This document shows positions 15,584 to 23,841 of a stretch of 64,000 nucleotides of DNA, piece by piece. The translations under genes were made by a program, and so were the position numbers. Numbering within the stretch: position 1 is the first letter of the stretch; every line of letters starts with the position of its first letter. The stretch spans positions 294,195-358,194 of the forward strand of contig NZ_JANCTC010000006.1 of the NCBI RefSeq assembly GCF_024297145.1, written 5' to 3'. The notes below the pieces were generated by a model. It saw only the letters and a list, made by a program, of their open reading frames with translations. It made no database searches and was not told where the DNA came from. This stretch comes from Mesorhizobium sp. LMG 17147. Its GTDB lineage: Bacteria; Pseudomonadota; Alphaproteobacteria; Rhizobiales; Rhizobiaceae.

Positions 15584-17349
15584 GCCGGCTCCCTGGAGGG
15601 CGCGAAGGAGCCCGGAACGTTTTGTGGTATGAAGTCCTCTTTGGCTCCCGGTACGCTGTAGTCATAGGCCCAGCGATAGACGATCGGCAGATCCTTGCCG
15701 AAATTGCCGTGGGCGGGCGGTGTTTGCGGCGTCTGCCACTCGAGCGTCGTTGCCCGCCACGGATTGCCGCCAGCCTCGCGGCCATGGCGGATGCTCCAGA
15801 TGAGATTGAACAGAAACACAATCTGGGCAAAACCGACCATAAAAGCCATGATGCTGATAAACGAGTTCAGGTGGTGGGCCGATTCCGTCATGATCGTCAT
15901 GTCGGTCAATTCGTTGTAGCGCCGCGGCACGCCCATCAAGCCGAGATAGTGCATGGGAAAGAAAATCAGATAGGCGCCGAGGAAGGTGATCCAGAAGTGG
16001 AACCGGCCCAGTGTCTCGTTCAGCATCCGGCCGGTGACCTTTGGGTACCAGTGGTAGATCGCCCCGAAAATCACGAGGATCGGCGCGACCCCCATGACCA
16101 TATGGAAATGGGCGACGACGAACATCGTGTCCGACAGCGGAACGTCGACGACGACATTGCCGAGAAACAAGCCGGTCAGCCCGCCATTGACGAAGGTAAC
16201 AATGAAGGCGAGGGCGAAAAGCATTGGAATGGTGAGGTGGATATCGCCGCGCCACAGCGTCAGCACCCAATTGTAGACCTTGATGGCGGTCGGAACGGCG
16301 ATGATCAGTGTCGTGGTGGCGAAGAAGAAGCCGAAATAGGGATGCATGCCGCTGACATACATATGGTGCGCCCAGACTACGAAGCTCAACGCGCCGATGC
16401 CGACGATGGCCCAGACCATCATGCGGTAGCCGAAGATGTTCTTGCGCGCATGGGTGCTGATCAGGTCGGACACGATGCCGAAGGCCGGAAGCGCAACGAT
16501 GTAGACCTCCGGGTGGCCGAAGAACCAGAACAGATGCTGGAACAGGATCGGGCTGCCGCCGCCGTGCTGCAACTGTTCGCCCATCTCAACGATCGCCGGC
16601 ATGAAGAAGCTGGTGCCGAGCGCCCGGTCGAGAAGCATCATCACGCAGGCGACGAACAGCGCCGGGAAGGCGAGTAGCGCCATGACGGTGGCGGTGAAAA
16701 TACCCCAGACAGTGAGCGGAAGGCGCATCAGCGTCATGCCGCGAGTGCGGCCCTGCAGCACCGTCACGACATAGTTCAGGCCGCCCATAGTAAAGCCGAT
16801 GATGAACAGGATCAGCGAGACGAGCATCAGGATGATGCCCCAGTCCTGGCCGCCGGGCGTACCGGTCATGATCGCCTGCGGCGGATAGAGCGTCCAGCCG
16901 GCACCCGTCGGTCCGCCGGGCGCGAAAAAGCTCGACACCAGAACCAGCACGGCCAGCAGATAGATCCAGTAGCTCAGCATGTTGACATAGGGAAAGACCA
17001 TGTCGCGAGCGCCAACCATCAGCGGGATCAGATAGTTGCCGAAGCCGCCCAGGAAGAGTGCGGTGAGCAGGTAGATCACCATGATCATGCCGTGCATGGT
17101 GATGAACTGGTAGTAGGCTTCCGGGGTGATGAAATCGAATGTGCCGGGGAAACCGAGTTGCAGCCGCATCAGCCAGGATAGCACCAGCGCGACCATGCCG
17201 ATCGCCGTCGCCGTCGCCGAATACTGGATGGCGATGACCTTGGCGTCCTGCGAGAAAACGTATTTCGTCCACCAGCTGTGCGGATGGTAGAGTTCCATTT
17301 CCGCGACTTCGGCCGGCGGTACCGCATCTGCAGGTGTGATATCGACCAT
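15580..17349 (-). CDS. coxN: Alternative cytochrome c oxidase subunit I (CoxN-like)
   Basis: The 589-residue catalytic subunit with twelve predicted membrane helices. All metal ligands are visible: the low-spin heme histidine in FITMHGMIMV, the CuB histidine cross-linked to tyrosine in GHPEVYIVALPAFG near residue 277, the CuB pair in VWAHHMY, and both heme ligands in VVAHFHMVMG near 412. The glutamate of GHPEV marks the A1 type with an intact D proton channel. The first 20 residues form a soluble cap. It follows the subunit II gene by 90 bases. The enzyme oxidises cytochrome c, reduces oxygen and pumps protons. Confidence 0.96.
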   Translation of the reverse strand: MVDITPADAVPPAEVAEMELYHPHSWWTKYVFSQDAKVIAIQYSATATAIGMVALVLSWLMRLQLGFPGTFDFITPEAYYQFITMHGMIMVIYLLTALFLGGFGNYLIPLMVGARDMVFPYVNMLSYWIYLLAVLVLVSSFFAPGGPTGAGWTLYPPQAIMTGTPGGQDWGIILMLVSLILFIIGFTMGGLNYVVTVLQGRTRGMTLMRLPLTVWGIFTATVMALLAFPALFVACVMMLLDRALGTSFFMPAIVEMGEQLQHGGGSPILFQHLFWFFGHPEVYIVALPAFGIVSDLISTHARKNIFGYRMMVWAIVGIGALSFVVWAHHMYVSGMHPYFGFFFATTTLIIAVPTAIKVYNWVLTLWRGDIHLTIPMLFALAFIVTFVNGGLTGLFLGNVVVDVPLSDTMFVVAHFHMVMGVAPILVIFGAIYHWYPKVTGRMLNETLGRFHFWITFLGAYLIFFPMHYLGLMGVPRRYNELTDMTIMTESAHHLNSFISIMAFMVGFAQIVFLFNLIWSIRHGREAGGNPWRATTLEWQTPQTPPAHGNFGKDLPIVYRWAYDYSVPGAKEDFIPQNVPGSFAPSREPA

Positions 17350-17439
17350 AGGAACACCTCCGTGCCCTTTCGGCCAGCCCGACAGTTCGGGCTTGCCGCA
17401 CTATTTTCAATCCCGACGGCGCACCGTCGTTCCGGTTTC

Positions 17440-18255
17440 CTACTCTGCCGAGCCCATCTGTTGGGGCGCGGACAGCTGCGCAAAAGTCTGCTGCTGGCCA
17501 AGCCACGCCAGATAGTCTTCCTGCGTATCGACCATGACCACGCCATGCATCATCGGATGTCCCTGGCCGCAGAGTTCGGCACACAGGACCTGGAAGGTTC
17601 CGGTCTTGGTCGGAGTGAACCAGAAATAGGTGACCGAGCCCGGGATCATGTCCATCTTGGCGCGGAATTCCGGCACGTAGAAATCGTGCAGCACATCGAT
17701 CGAGCGGAGCAGCATCTTGACCGGTTTGCCAACCGGGAGGTGCAGGTCGGCCGCTTCCACTACGACATCGTCCTGGCCGTTGGCATCGGTGGCGATGACG
17801 CCGAGTGGATTTTCAGCGTTGACGTCGCGAGTGTCGGATGTGCCGAGCTTGCCGTCCTTGCCGGGCAGGCGGAAACTCCATTGCCACTGCTGGCCGACGA
17901 CTTCGACCTCGGTTGCGTCGCTTGGAACGTTAACGAACCGGCTCCAGACGAACAGGCCAGGAACGAGCAAAGCCGTGACGCCAACCGCGGTGACGACCGT
18001 CAGCCAGGATTCGAGCCGCCTGTTCTCAGGTTCATATGCCGCCTGATTGCCTTCCCGATGACGGAAGCGGAAGACGCAATAGGCCATGAAAAGAACCACG
18101 GCGGCGAAGACGACGCCGGTGATCCAGAAAGTTATGATGATGGTGTTGTCGATATAGTCCCAGTTCGAGGCAATCGGCGTCCACCACCATGGGCTCAGGA
18201 AGTGGAACAACACCGAGCCCACGACTATCAGAACGAGTACAAGCGCAACGGCCAT
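17440..18255 (-). CDS. coxM: Alternative cytochrome c oxidase subunit II (CoxM-like)
   Basis: A 271-residue subunit II: two membrane helices (VALVLVLIVVGSVLFHFL, then ITFWITGVVFAAVVLFMAYC), and a periplasmic cupredoxin domain that carries the CuA centre. The CuA ligands are the histidine of LHDFYVPEF and the set CAELCGQGHPMM near residue 224. The aromatic patch QQWQWSF is the electron entry region. There is no fused heme domain. The frame is open 70 codons upstream, but ATG 18255 has GGGAGGA ahead of it and starts directly before the first helix. It is the first of the oxidase genes; no signal lipobox is evident. Confidence 0.94.
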   Translation of the reverse strand: MAVALVLVLIVVGSVLFHFLSPWWWTPIASNWDYIDNTIIITFWITGVVFAAVVLFMAYCVFRFRHREGNQAAYEPENRRLESWLTVVTAVGVTALLVPGLFVWSRFVNVPSDATEVEVVGQQWQWSFRLPGKDGKLGTSDTRDVNAENPLGVIATDANGQDDVVVEAADLHLPVGKPVKMLLRSIDVLHDFYVPEFRAKMDMIPGSVTYFWFTPTKTGTFQVLCAELCGQGHPMMHGVVMVDTQEDYLAWLGQQQTFAQLSAPQQMGSAE

Positions 18256-18595
18256 GTCCCGGTTCCTCCCGGTATTCCAAGCGGCGCAAGCCGTCCCGGG
18301 AAATACCAAGTGCATCATAACTTGATTTGCGATGAAAATTCTAGAGCCGGCTGTGGGAAGGGCAAAAATACCATTTTGCGGCGCTGGCGGTCCTTCGGTT
18401 CGGCGGTGACAGCGGCACGTTCTCATCCATTTCCAGCTCACCCGCCCGATGCGACCACGCGGCAAACCTCGTCAGCGTGGAGTAGCCGGCAATGGCGAGC
18501 ACACCGAATGCGCCTGGCAGAACCACCGGAACGGCGATCGTCGGGGATCCCTTCCACCTGCTCGACCGACAGCTCGACGAAGGGAGTGGGCCACT
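18256..18595. other. 340-base gap between sugar dehydrogenase and coxM
   Basis: No recognised gene. On the minus strand an open frame at 18341-18526 (GTG start) would give 61 residues, beginning MVLPGAFGVLAIAGYSTLTR with one possible membrane helix, but it has no convincing ribosome site; a second frame at 18438-18623 runs into it from the dehydrogenase side. It could be a small gene, a decayed fragment, or untranslated leader of coxM. The part next to coxM (18256-18360) is A/T-rich and could contain an internal promoter. Confidence 0.4.
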
Positions 18596-19942
18596 TTATT
18601 GGCCGGCAGATGTCATCCGCCAAACTGTGTTGCCGACATCGTCGGCTATGAGCAGGGCCCCGGTTTTGTCGACAGCCAGGCCGACAGGCCGGCCGCGCGC
18701 CTTGTTGTCCTTGTCCAGGAAGTCGGTCACCACGTCGGTAGCGACGCCGCTAGGATGGCCGCCGCTGAATGGTACGAACACCACCTTGTAGCCATTGAAG
18801 CGCGTGCGGTTCCAGCTGCCGTGTTCGCCGACGAAAGCGCCGCCGCGATATGTCTCGGGGAGGCTGTTTGTCGTATAGAAGGCCAGTCCCAGAGGGGCGA
18901 CGTGGGAACTCAGCGCATAGTCCGGAACGATCGCTTTCGCGACCAGGTCCGGACGCTGGGGCATGACGCGGGGATCGAGATGCTGGCCATAATAGCTGTA
19001 CGGCCATCCGTAGAAGCCGCCATCCTTTACCGAGGTCAGATAATCCGGCACGAGATTGGGGCCGAGCTCGTCGCGCTCATTGATCACGGCCCAGAGCGCC
19101 CCGGTCTGCGGCTCCCAGCTCAGGCCGTTTGGATTGCGCAAACCGCTCGCGAAAATGCGCGACCGGCCGGTGGCCCTGTCCACCTGCCAGATGGCGGCGC
19201 GGTTCTTCTCGGCCTCGATGCCGTTTTCGGCGACGTTGCTGTTCGAGCCGATGCCGACATAGAGCAGCGAGCCGTCGGGGCTTGCCACCAGGCTCTTCGT
19301 CCAATGGTGGTCGATCGGGCCGCCGGGCAGGGCGGTGAGCGGCGTTCCGGGCGCGGTGATCTTTGTGTCACCAGTGTTGTAGGGATAGCGGACGATGGAA
19401 TCGGTATTGGCGACGTAGAGATCGCTTCCCACCAGCGCCACGCCGAAGGGCGAGTTGAGGTGGTCGAGGAAGACGCTGGTCAGCTCCGGCTTGCCATCGC
19501 CGTCGGCGTCGCGCAGCAGCGTAATGCGGTTGCTCGGGCCGCTGTCGCCGCCCGAGGTGACCCAGGACTCGATCCAGCCCATCACCAAATCCTTGGGCCG
19601 TTTGATCGGTTCGCCGCCAGGCGCCTTGGACTCGACCACCAGGACATCGCCGTTGGGCAGCACATAAAGCGACCGCGGATGCTGCAAGCCGTTGGCAAAG
19701 GCCTGGATCTGCAGCCCCTGCGCGACGGCCGGCTTTTCGCCGTTCTTCCACCCGACCACGGAAGCGAGATGCATGGGCGGGAAGAAATAGTGGATCGGCT
19801 CGGGCAGGTTTGGATTCGGCCCTATCTGACTGCCGGGATCCGGGTCGTTGCCACTGCACGCTGCAAGAGTGATCGCCGCAGTGCAAGTAAAGATGGACGT
19901 CGCGATGCGCCCGGCTTGTCGGATGGAGCTTGCTATGCGCAT
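18596..19942 (-). CDS. Lipoprotein sorbosone dehydrogenase-family (PQQ-type beta-propeller) protein
   Basis: A 448-residue predicted lipoprotein with lipobox ITLAACSG near residue 29 and a six-bladed propeller of the glucose/sorbosone dehydrogenase family. Repeated blade signatures are GLQHPRSLYVLPNGDVLVVE, LNSPFGVALVGSDLYVANTD, LYVGIGSNSNVAENG and GLRNPNGLSWEPQTGALWAV. Family members use PQQ to oxidise aldoses or aldehydes in the periplasm and pass electrons to the respiratory chain. Start at ATG 19942 overlaps the upstream DUF2231 stop by one base (TGATG). It is upstream of coxM on the same strand, so it may feed electrons towards this oxidase; substrate and PQQ use are inferred from family. 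Confidence 0.88.
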   Translation of the reverse strand: MRIASSIRQAGRIATSIFTCTAAITLAACSGNDPDPGSQIGPNPNLPEPIHYFFPPMHLASVVGWKNGEKPAVAQGLQIQAFANGLQHPRSLYVLPNGDVLVVESKAPGGEPIKRPKDLVMGWIESWVTSGGDSGPSNRITLLRDADGDGKPELTSVFLDHLNSPFGVALVGSDLYVANTDSIVRYPYNTGDTKITAPGTPLTALPGGPIDHHWTKSLVASPDGSLLYVGIGSNSNVAENGIEAEKNRAAIWQVDRATGRSRIFASGLRNPNGLSWEPQTGALWAVINERDELGPNLVPDYLTSVKDGGFYGWPYSYYGQHLDPRVMPQRPDLVAKAIVPDYALSSHVAPLGLAFYTTNSLPETYRGGAFVGEHGSWNRTRFNGYKVVFVPFSGGHPSGVATDVVTDFLDKDNKARGRPVGLAVDKTGALLIADDVGNTVWRMTSAGQ

Positions 19943-20391
19943 CAATCCGCCACTCCGACGTGATGCCGGTACACCATGGACCAGCCCAGCCAACCGGTGA
20001 AAATGAGGATGAGCACAACAACCGCCGAGAGGATCAAGCCGGTGGGAACGATGGAGGTCCATGCATCGCGGGTGTGCACGAGCATGTTGATGATGGACAA
20101 CGCCAGCGCCAGCAGATTGCCGAGCACGTGCGGCCAAGCGGGGGGCTGTGCCCTTACCAGCGGATTGGCCAGGAAATCGATCAGCCCCGCGATCGCTGCA
20201 AGGCAGCCCATGATCACGCCGACGGTAACCAGCCAAGCGGAGAAGTCAGCCCACATCATCTCCGCTGTTCGCCAGTAGGCCAGATCCGTCAGCAGGGTGC
20301 CGACGAAGCAGGCGATCGGAAACGGCACCAGCATCGGATGAATAGGATGTCCTGCAATCCTGGCCGTCGAACGCGGATTGTCACCGACCAT
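19942..20391 (-). CDS. DUF2231 membrane protein
   Basis: A 149-residue protein with four predicted membrane helices, of the DUF2231 family. The N-terminal signature GHPIHPMLVPFPIACFVG (residues 14-31) is clear, with paired histidines that in some relatives are thought to bind heme or metal. It is translationally coupled by a one-base overlap to the downstream dehydrogenase, suggesting a membrane partner for it. DUF2231 proteins commonly sit beside PQQ-type sugar dehydrogenases and oxidases. A role as an electron-transfer membrane subunit is inference. Confidence 0.88.
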   Translation of the reverse strand: MVGDNPRSTARIAGHPIHPMLVPFPIACFVGTLLTDLAYWRTAEMMWADFSAWLVTVGVIMGCLAAIAGLIDFLANPLVRAQPPAWPHVLGNLLALALSIINMLVHTRDAWTSIVPTGLILSAVVVLILIFTGWLGWSMVYRHHVGVAD

Positions 20392-20519
20392 GATGCGCCA
20401 TCCTTCTTGGTTCTCGTCCAGACAACCGCCTACCCGGCCTCCGGCAGCTGTTGCCGAGAGGCCGGCAGACGACCGATCGATCTGTCAGGCCCAAAAAGGG
20501 CGCTGGCTGGCTGCGCCTG

Positions 20520-20876
20520 CTAGGCGGCCGACTGGGTCGGCGGGTTCTGATACATCATCCAGAGCTCGATCGCCGCCAGCACGGCGACCAGAATGCCGAT
20601 CACGACATGCACGGTCATCGCCGTGGTCGCTTGGAATCCAAGCACCCAGGGCGATACGAGAACCCACAGTCCGACAACCAGGTTCACCCATTCTTCCCAC
20701 ACGGCAAATGCTGCGAGGGCGGCAACCGAAAGCACGACGATCAAGATTCCGCTGCCGAGGGCGTTCTGCGTCTGCGGGCCTGCCGCAAACGTGAAGATCC
20801 AGGGAGAGAAGAACAGAATTGCCCCAAGGATCAGGTTGGCTACGTCACAAAGCCTGGCATTTGTCCACTGGTTCAT
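20520..20876 (-). CDS. SPW-repeat membrane protein
   Basis: A 118-residue protein with four hydrophobic segments containing two copies of the SPW motif, FFSPWIF near residue 26 and LVSPWVLGF near 76, the defining repeat of the family. The ATG at 20876 has GGAGG five bases upstream and is preferred to an in-frame ATG four codons earlier that would overlap the ribosome site. It lies 128 bases ahead of the DUF2231 gene and may begin the oxidase-region transcript. A candidate EcfG-type promoter lies upstream. The family's function is unknown; members are often stress-induced. Confidence 0.88.
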   Translation of the reverse strand: MNQWTNARLCDVANLILGAILFFSPWIFTFAAGPQTQNALGSGILIVVLSVAALAAFAVWEEWVNLVVGLWVLVSPWVLGFQATTAMTVHVVIGILVAVLAAIELWMMYQNPPTQSAA

Positions 20877-21369
20877 GGCATCCTCCATAAGGAGCGTTTA
20901 TGGCTCCCGAGTTCGGCAAGGTGGTGCCTGAGTTCGGCGAGAGGCGCCCGAAGCCGCTCACTCCGTGTCACGGTAGTGCCCTGCCCGGCTGGAATTCCGC
21001 ATCTGGCGGTACTCCAGCCAAATCCGGCTATCTAACTGAATTCCGGGCTTTATGTTCCATTCGGCACCGGCACGCCTGGATCACTTGGTGGTGATCGAGC
21101 GATCCAAAACTGCCTGTCAGGGGCGGCGGGGCGGGGGCGCGTAGCTCATTCTATCTTTTTATCGAGCCGGTGAAACATTTCTCATGGATCGCAGTTCTTG
21201 GATCCAGAGGAGTTGAATAAGGGCAACCTGATTGCACGGGAGGAGCACGGACGGCACAACTATAAATATACTCTGCATAGAATACTTCGCAACGAGAAGC
21301 TCCCGCTTGTCTTGGTTGCCGCCGAAGCTTGTTTGAAAGGCGGCGGTTGCCGCCGAAAGATTTTTCTAA
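20877..21369. other. Intergenic region between SPW and glycosyltransferase genes
   Basis: About 490 bases between divergent genes. It holds the EcfG-like promoter noted separately, a direct repeat of GAGTTCGGC near 20908 and 20931, and a GC-rich inverted repeat (CCGCC pairing with GGCGG) at about 21320-21350, just ahead of the glycosyltransferase start. A TTG-started frame at 21213 overlaps the glycosyltransferase and is not convincing. No RNA gene was recognised. Confidence 0.4.
21034..21058 (-). promoter_or_regulatory. Candidate EcfG (general stress sigma) promoter
   Basis: On the minus strand GGAAC (21054-21058) and AGTT (21034-21037) are separated by 16 bases, close to the EcfG/RpoE2 consensus of rhizobia (GGAAC, 16-17 bases, CGTT). 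It lies about 160 bases upstream of the SPW-repeat gene. One base of the -10 box deviates. A match this short can occur by chance. Confidence 0.4.
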
Positions 21370-22464
21370 ATGAAAATAGCCCAGATCGCGCCGCTAACCG
21401 AATCCGTGCCGCCCCGAACCTACGGTGGAACCGAGCGAATTGTTTCGTATCTGACCGAAGAACTTGTCCGACAGGGCCACGAGGTGACGCTGTTCGCCAG
21501 CGCCGATTCTCGTACCTCAGCCGAGCTGGTACCGTGTTGCGACGTCGCGCTGCGCCTGAACCCCAGGGTCCAGGACGGTGGTCCGCACCACGTTATGATG
21601 CTTGAACGGGTGCGCCGGCGAGCCGATGAGTTCGATGTTTTGCATTTCCACGTCGATGTTCTGCACTTCCCCATCATTCGGGATTTTGCCAGACGAACGG
21701 TTACCACGCTTCACGGCAGGCTCGACCTGCCCGATCTGGCGCAGCTTTATGCTATGTTCGACGACGTTCCCCTGGTCTCGATCTCCTTCGACCAGCGCCG
21801 GCCCGTGCCGCCCGTCAATTGGATTGGAATGGTGCATCATGGCCTGCCACGCGATCTTCTGCCATTCCACCCGAACACCTCTGGCTATCTTGCGTTTCTC
21901 GGTCGCATCTCGCCGGAAAAGGGGCCGGAAGCGGCCATAGAAATAGCAGCGCGGGCCGGGTTTCCCCTGAAGATCGCCGCAAAGATTGACAAGGTGGACC
22001 AGTCGTTCTGGAAGGAAAGGGTCGAGCCGCAAGTGCTGCGGCATTCGAACGTGGAGTTCATTGGCGAAATCGATGAGCGGCAAAAGGCGGATTTTCTGGG
22101 CAATGCGAAAGCGCTTTTGTTCCCGATCGACTGGCCGGAACCCTTCGGGCTCGTGACGATCGAAGCAATGGCCTGCGGTACGCCGGTGATTGCGTTCCGC
22201 CGTGGCGCCGTCCCGGAGATCATCGATGACGGTGTGTCCGGATGGATCGTGGATACGGTGGAGGAAGCTGTGGGCGCGCTCCGGCGCATAGACAGCCTCG
22301 ATCGCGCACGAGTGCGGCAGACGTTCGAGAAGCGGTTCACGGTCGAGCGCATGTGCAGCGATTATGTGGCACTCTACCGAGCACTCACGAGCGGCATGGC
22401 AGACGCAGTTGACCCCACAAACGAGCTCTCCAGAAACATCGCGATGGTGGCCGTGGGGGGCTGA
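21370..22464 (+). CDS. Family 4 glycosyltransferase
   Basis: A 364-residue GT-B fold glycosyltransferase. The N-terminal acceptor domain starts MKIAQIAPLTESVPPRTYGG, with the glycine-rich GGTERIV loop expected for GT4. The C-terminal donor domain has FLGRISPEKGPEAAIEIA near residue 177 and the conserved EPFGLVTIEAMACGTPVIAF near 257, which binds the nucleotide sugar. It probably transfers a hexose to a polysaccharide, lipid or small molecule; the donor and acceptor cannot be inferred. It stands alone, 240 bases ahead of a methyltransferase. The start codon ATG at 21370 follows an A/T-rich stretch without a strong ribosome site. Confidence 0.9.
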   Translation: MKIAQIAPLTESVPPRTYGGTERIVSYLTEELVRQGHEVTLFASADSRTSAELVPCCDVALRLNPRVQDGGPHHVMMLERVRRRADEFDVLHFHVDVLHFPIIRDFARRTVTTLHGRLDLPDLAQLYAMFDDVPLVSISFDQRRPVPPVNWIGMVHHGLPRDLLPFHPNTSGYLAFLGRISPEKGPEAAIEIAARAGFPLKIAAKIDKVDQSFWKERVEPQVLRHSNVEFIGEIDERQKADFLGNAKALLFPIDWPEPFGLVTIEAMACGTPVIAFRRGAVPEIIDDGVSGWIVDTVEEAVGALRRIDSLDRARVRQTFEKRFTVERMCSDYVALYRALTSGMADAVDPTNELSRNIAMVAVGG

Positions 22465-22702
22465 GGAACCGACTAAACCACATGCAGACCACGACGGTGA
22501 CGTCAGGGGGGCACCTGCGGGGTCTTGTCGCCGGGCACGGCGACTGCGCCAGAAGCTTTGATCAGCAGCAAGCTTTCCCGGGGCTATGGCTTTCGCGAGC
22601 GGTGGCACACTGCCGCCGCCCAGTCCGGATTGACGCGCGATACTTTCGCTGCAAAGGTACTTAACGACTTGTTTACCATACGTCAGTCAGGGGTGGGGGA
22701 AT

Positions 22703-23569
22703 TTGGAACGGTTTTTGGGTGCGAACCGCCTTAATTGGGATGATCGGGCCGAACTGCACTCGACCGACACAACGGGCAGCTACCACATCGAGAATGTGCT
22801 GGCCGGCGGATCCAATCTCTACGAGCTGGAAACGCGCGAGGTCGGCGATATTGCCGGCAAGGATATCGTCCACCTGCAGTGTCACATCGGGCTCGACACG
22901 ATCAGCCTGAAGAATCTCGGCGCAGGCAGTGTGACGGGGCTCGACTTTTCACCGGCGGCTATCGCGGCGGCGCGGGATTTTGCTGCGAAGGCAGGCACCG
23001 ACGTGCGCTTCGTGGAAGCGCCACTGTTCGAAGCGGTGGAAGCGCTCGGTCGGACCTTTGACATCGCTTACGTTACATGGGGCTCGGTAAACTGGCTGGA
23101 CGACGTTTTCCGTTGGGCGCGGGTGGTTGCCGACCTCCTGAGACCCGGCGGCCGTCTCTACATGGCCGAGGGCCATCCATTGATGTTTCAGTGCGATCGA
23201 AAGGCCGCGGCCCTGGAATTGAAGCACGACTGGCGAACGCCGATAGCTCGACCGCTCGCCTGGAACGAGGAACTGACCTACACCGGCGATGACCGCATCC
23301 TGAAGCATCCTCGCTATTATGAATGGATCCACCCGATCAGTGACGTGGTGAATGCGTTGATTTCAGCTGGGCTGACGCTCGATTTTCTCAATGAGCATGA
23401 CACTGTTTCGTGGCAGCACTTTTCATTTGCCGTGCGGGCCGGCAAGGATATGTACGGCTTGCCAGAGAACTCTCCCAAGATACCGATGGCCTATTCCATT
23501 GGCGCGACGAAGCGTAGCATCGGCAAGATACCATACCTTGTGTCTCCCAAGGCGATCGAGGGGCACTAG
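22703..23569 (+). CDS. Class I SAM-dependent methyltransferase
   Basis: A 288-residue Rossmann-fold methyltransferase. Motif I is in IVHLQCHIGLDTISLKNLGA near residue 54, with cysteine and histidine in place of the usual glycine-rich GxGxG, followed by VTGLDFSPAAIAAARDFA (acidic residue binding SAM ribose) and the later RPGGRLYMAEGHPLM. This subfamily is frequent in actinobacteria and rhizobia; its substrates are not known. The start at TTG 22703 lies behind GGGGTGGGGG and matches the family N-terminus (NRLNWDDRAELHS). An inverted repeat follows the gene. Confidence 0.86.
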   Translation: MERFLGANRLNWDDRAELHSTDTTGSYHIENVLAGGSNLYELETREVGDIAGKDIVHLQCHIGLDTISLKNLGAGSVTGLDFSPAAIAAARDFAAKAGTDVRFVEAPLFEAVEALGRTFDIAYVTWGSVNWLDDVFRWARVVADLLRPGGRLYMAEGHPLMFQCDRKAAALELKHDWRTPIARPLAWNEELTYTGDDRILKHPRYYEWIHPISDVVNALISAGLTLDFLNEHDTVSWQHFSFAVRAGKDMYGLPENSPKIPMAYSIGATKRSIGKIPYLVSPKAIEGH

Positions 23570-23575
23570 TCCAGG

Positions 23576-23609
23576 TCGACGCTCCTGAGTACTCGGGTCG
23601 GAGCGTCGA
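23576..23609 (+). terminator. Inverted repeat behind methyltransferase gene
   Basis: TCGACGCTCC (23576-23585) pairs perfectly with GGAGCGTCGA (23600-23609), seven bases behind the stop codon. The following T run is short (GTTT), so termination strength is uncertain. The rest of the interval to 23841 has no recognised feature. Confidence 0.55.
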
Positions 23610-23841
23610 AGTTTGCAATCGCTCGCGCTCCTCGATCTCCCGAAGGATCGCCGGCGCCAGCGCATCTCAACTCAATCAGTGGGACGATGTCAGTGGAAAT
23701 CGGCAGCCGGCTCCAGCCGCTCGGGCCTGCAACATCAGCAACGGGTCGGAAAGCGCAAAAGCTCTAAGGAGCGTGAAGGTCAAATTAAACATTGAAAGCT
23801 AATGTTCCTCATCGGGTCGACCCGGGAACCTGAAATGGCAC

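Noticed and set aside
15436..16677. A 413-codon ORF antisense to coxN, and similar long antisense ORFs over gcvP, parE, phaC and hom
   Set aside because: They are shadows created by GC-rich codon bias; the opposite strands encode clear enzymes with all catalytic motifs.
22661..22677. A CtrA-like site TTAACGACTTGTTTACC ahead of the methyltransferase gene
   Set aside because: The second half-site reads TTTA rather than TTAA, and a short A/T-rich match of this kind is likely by chance.
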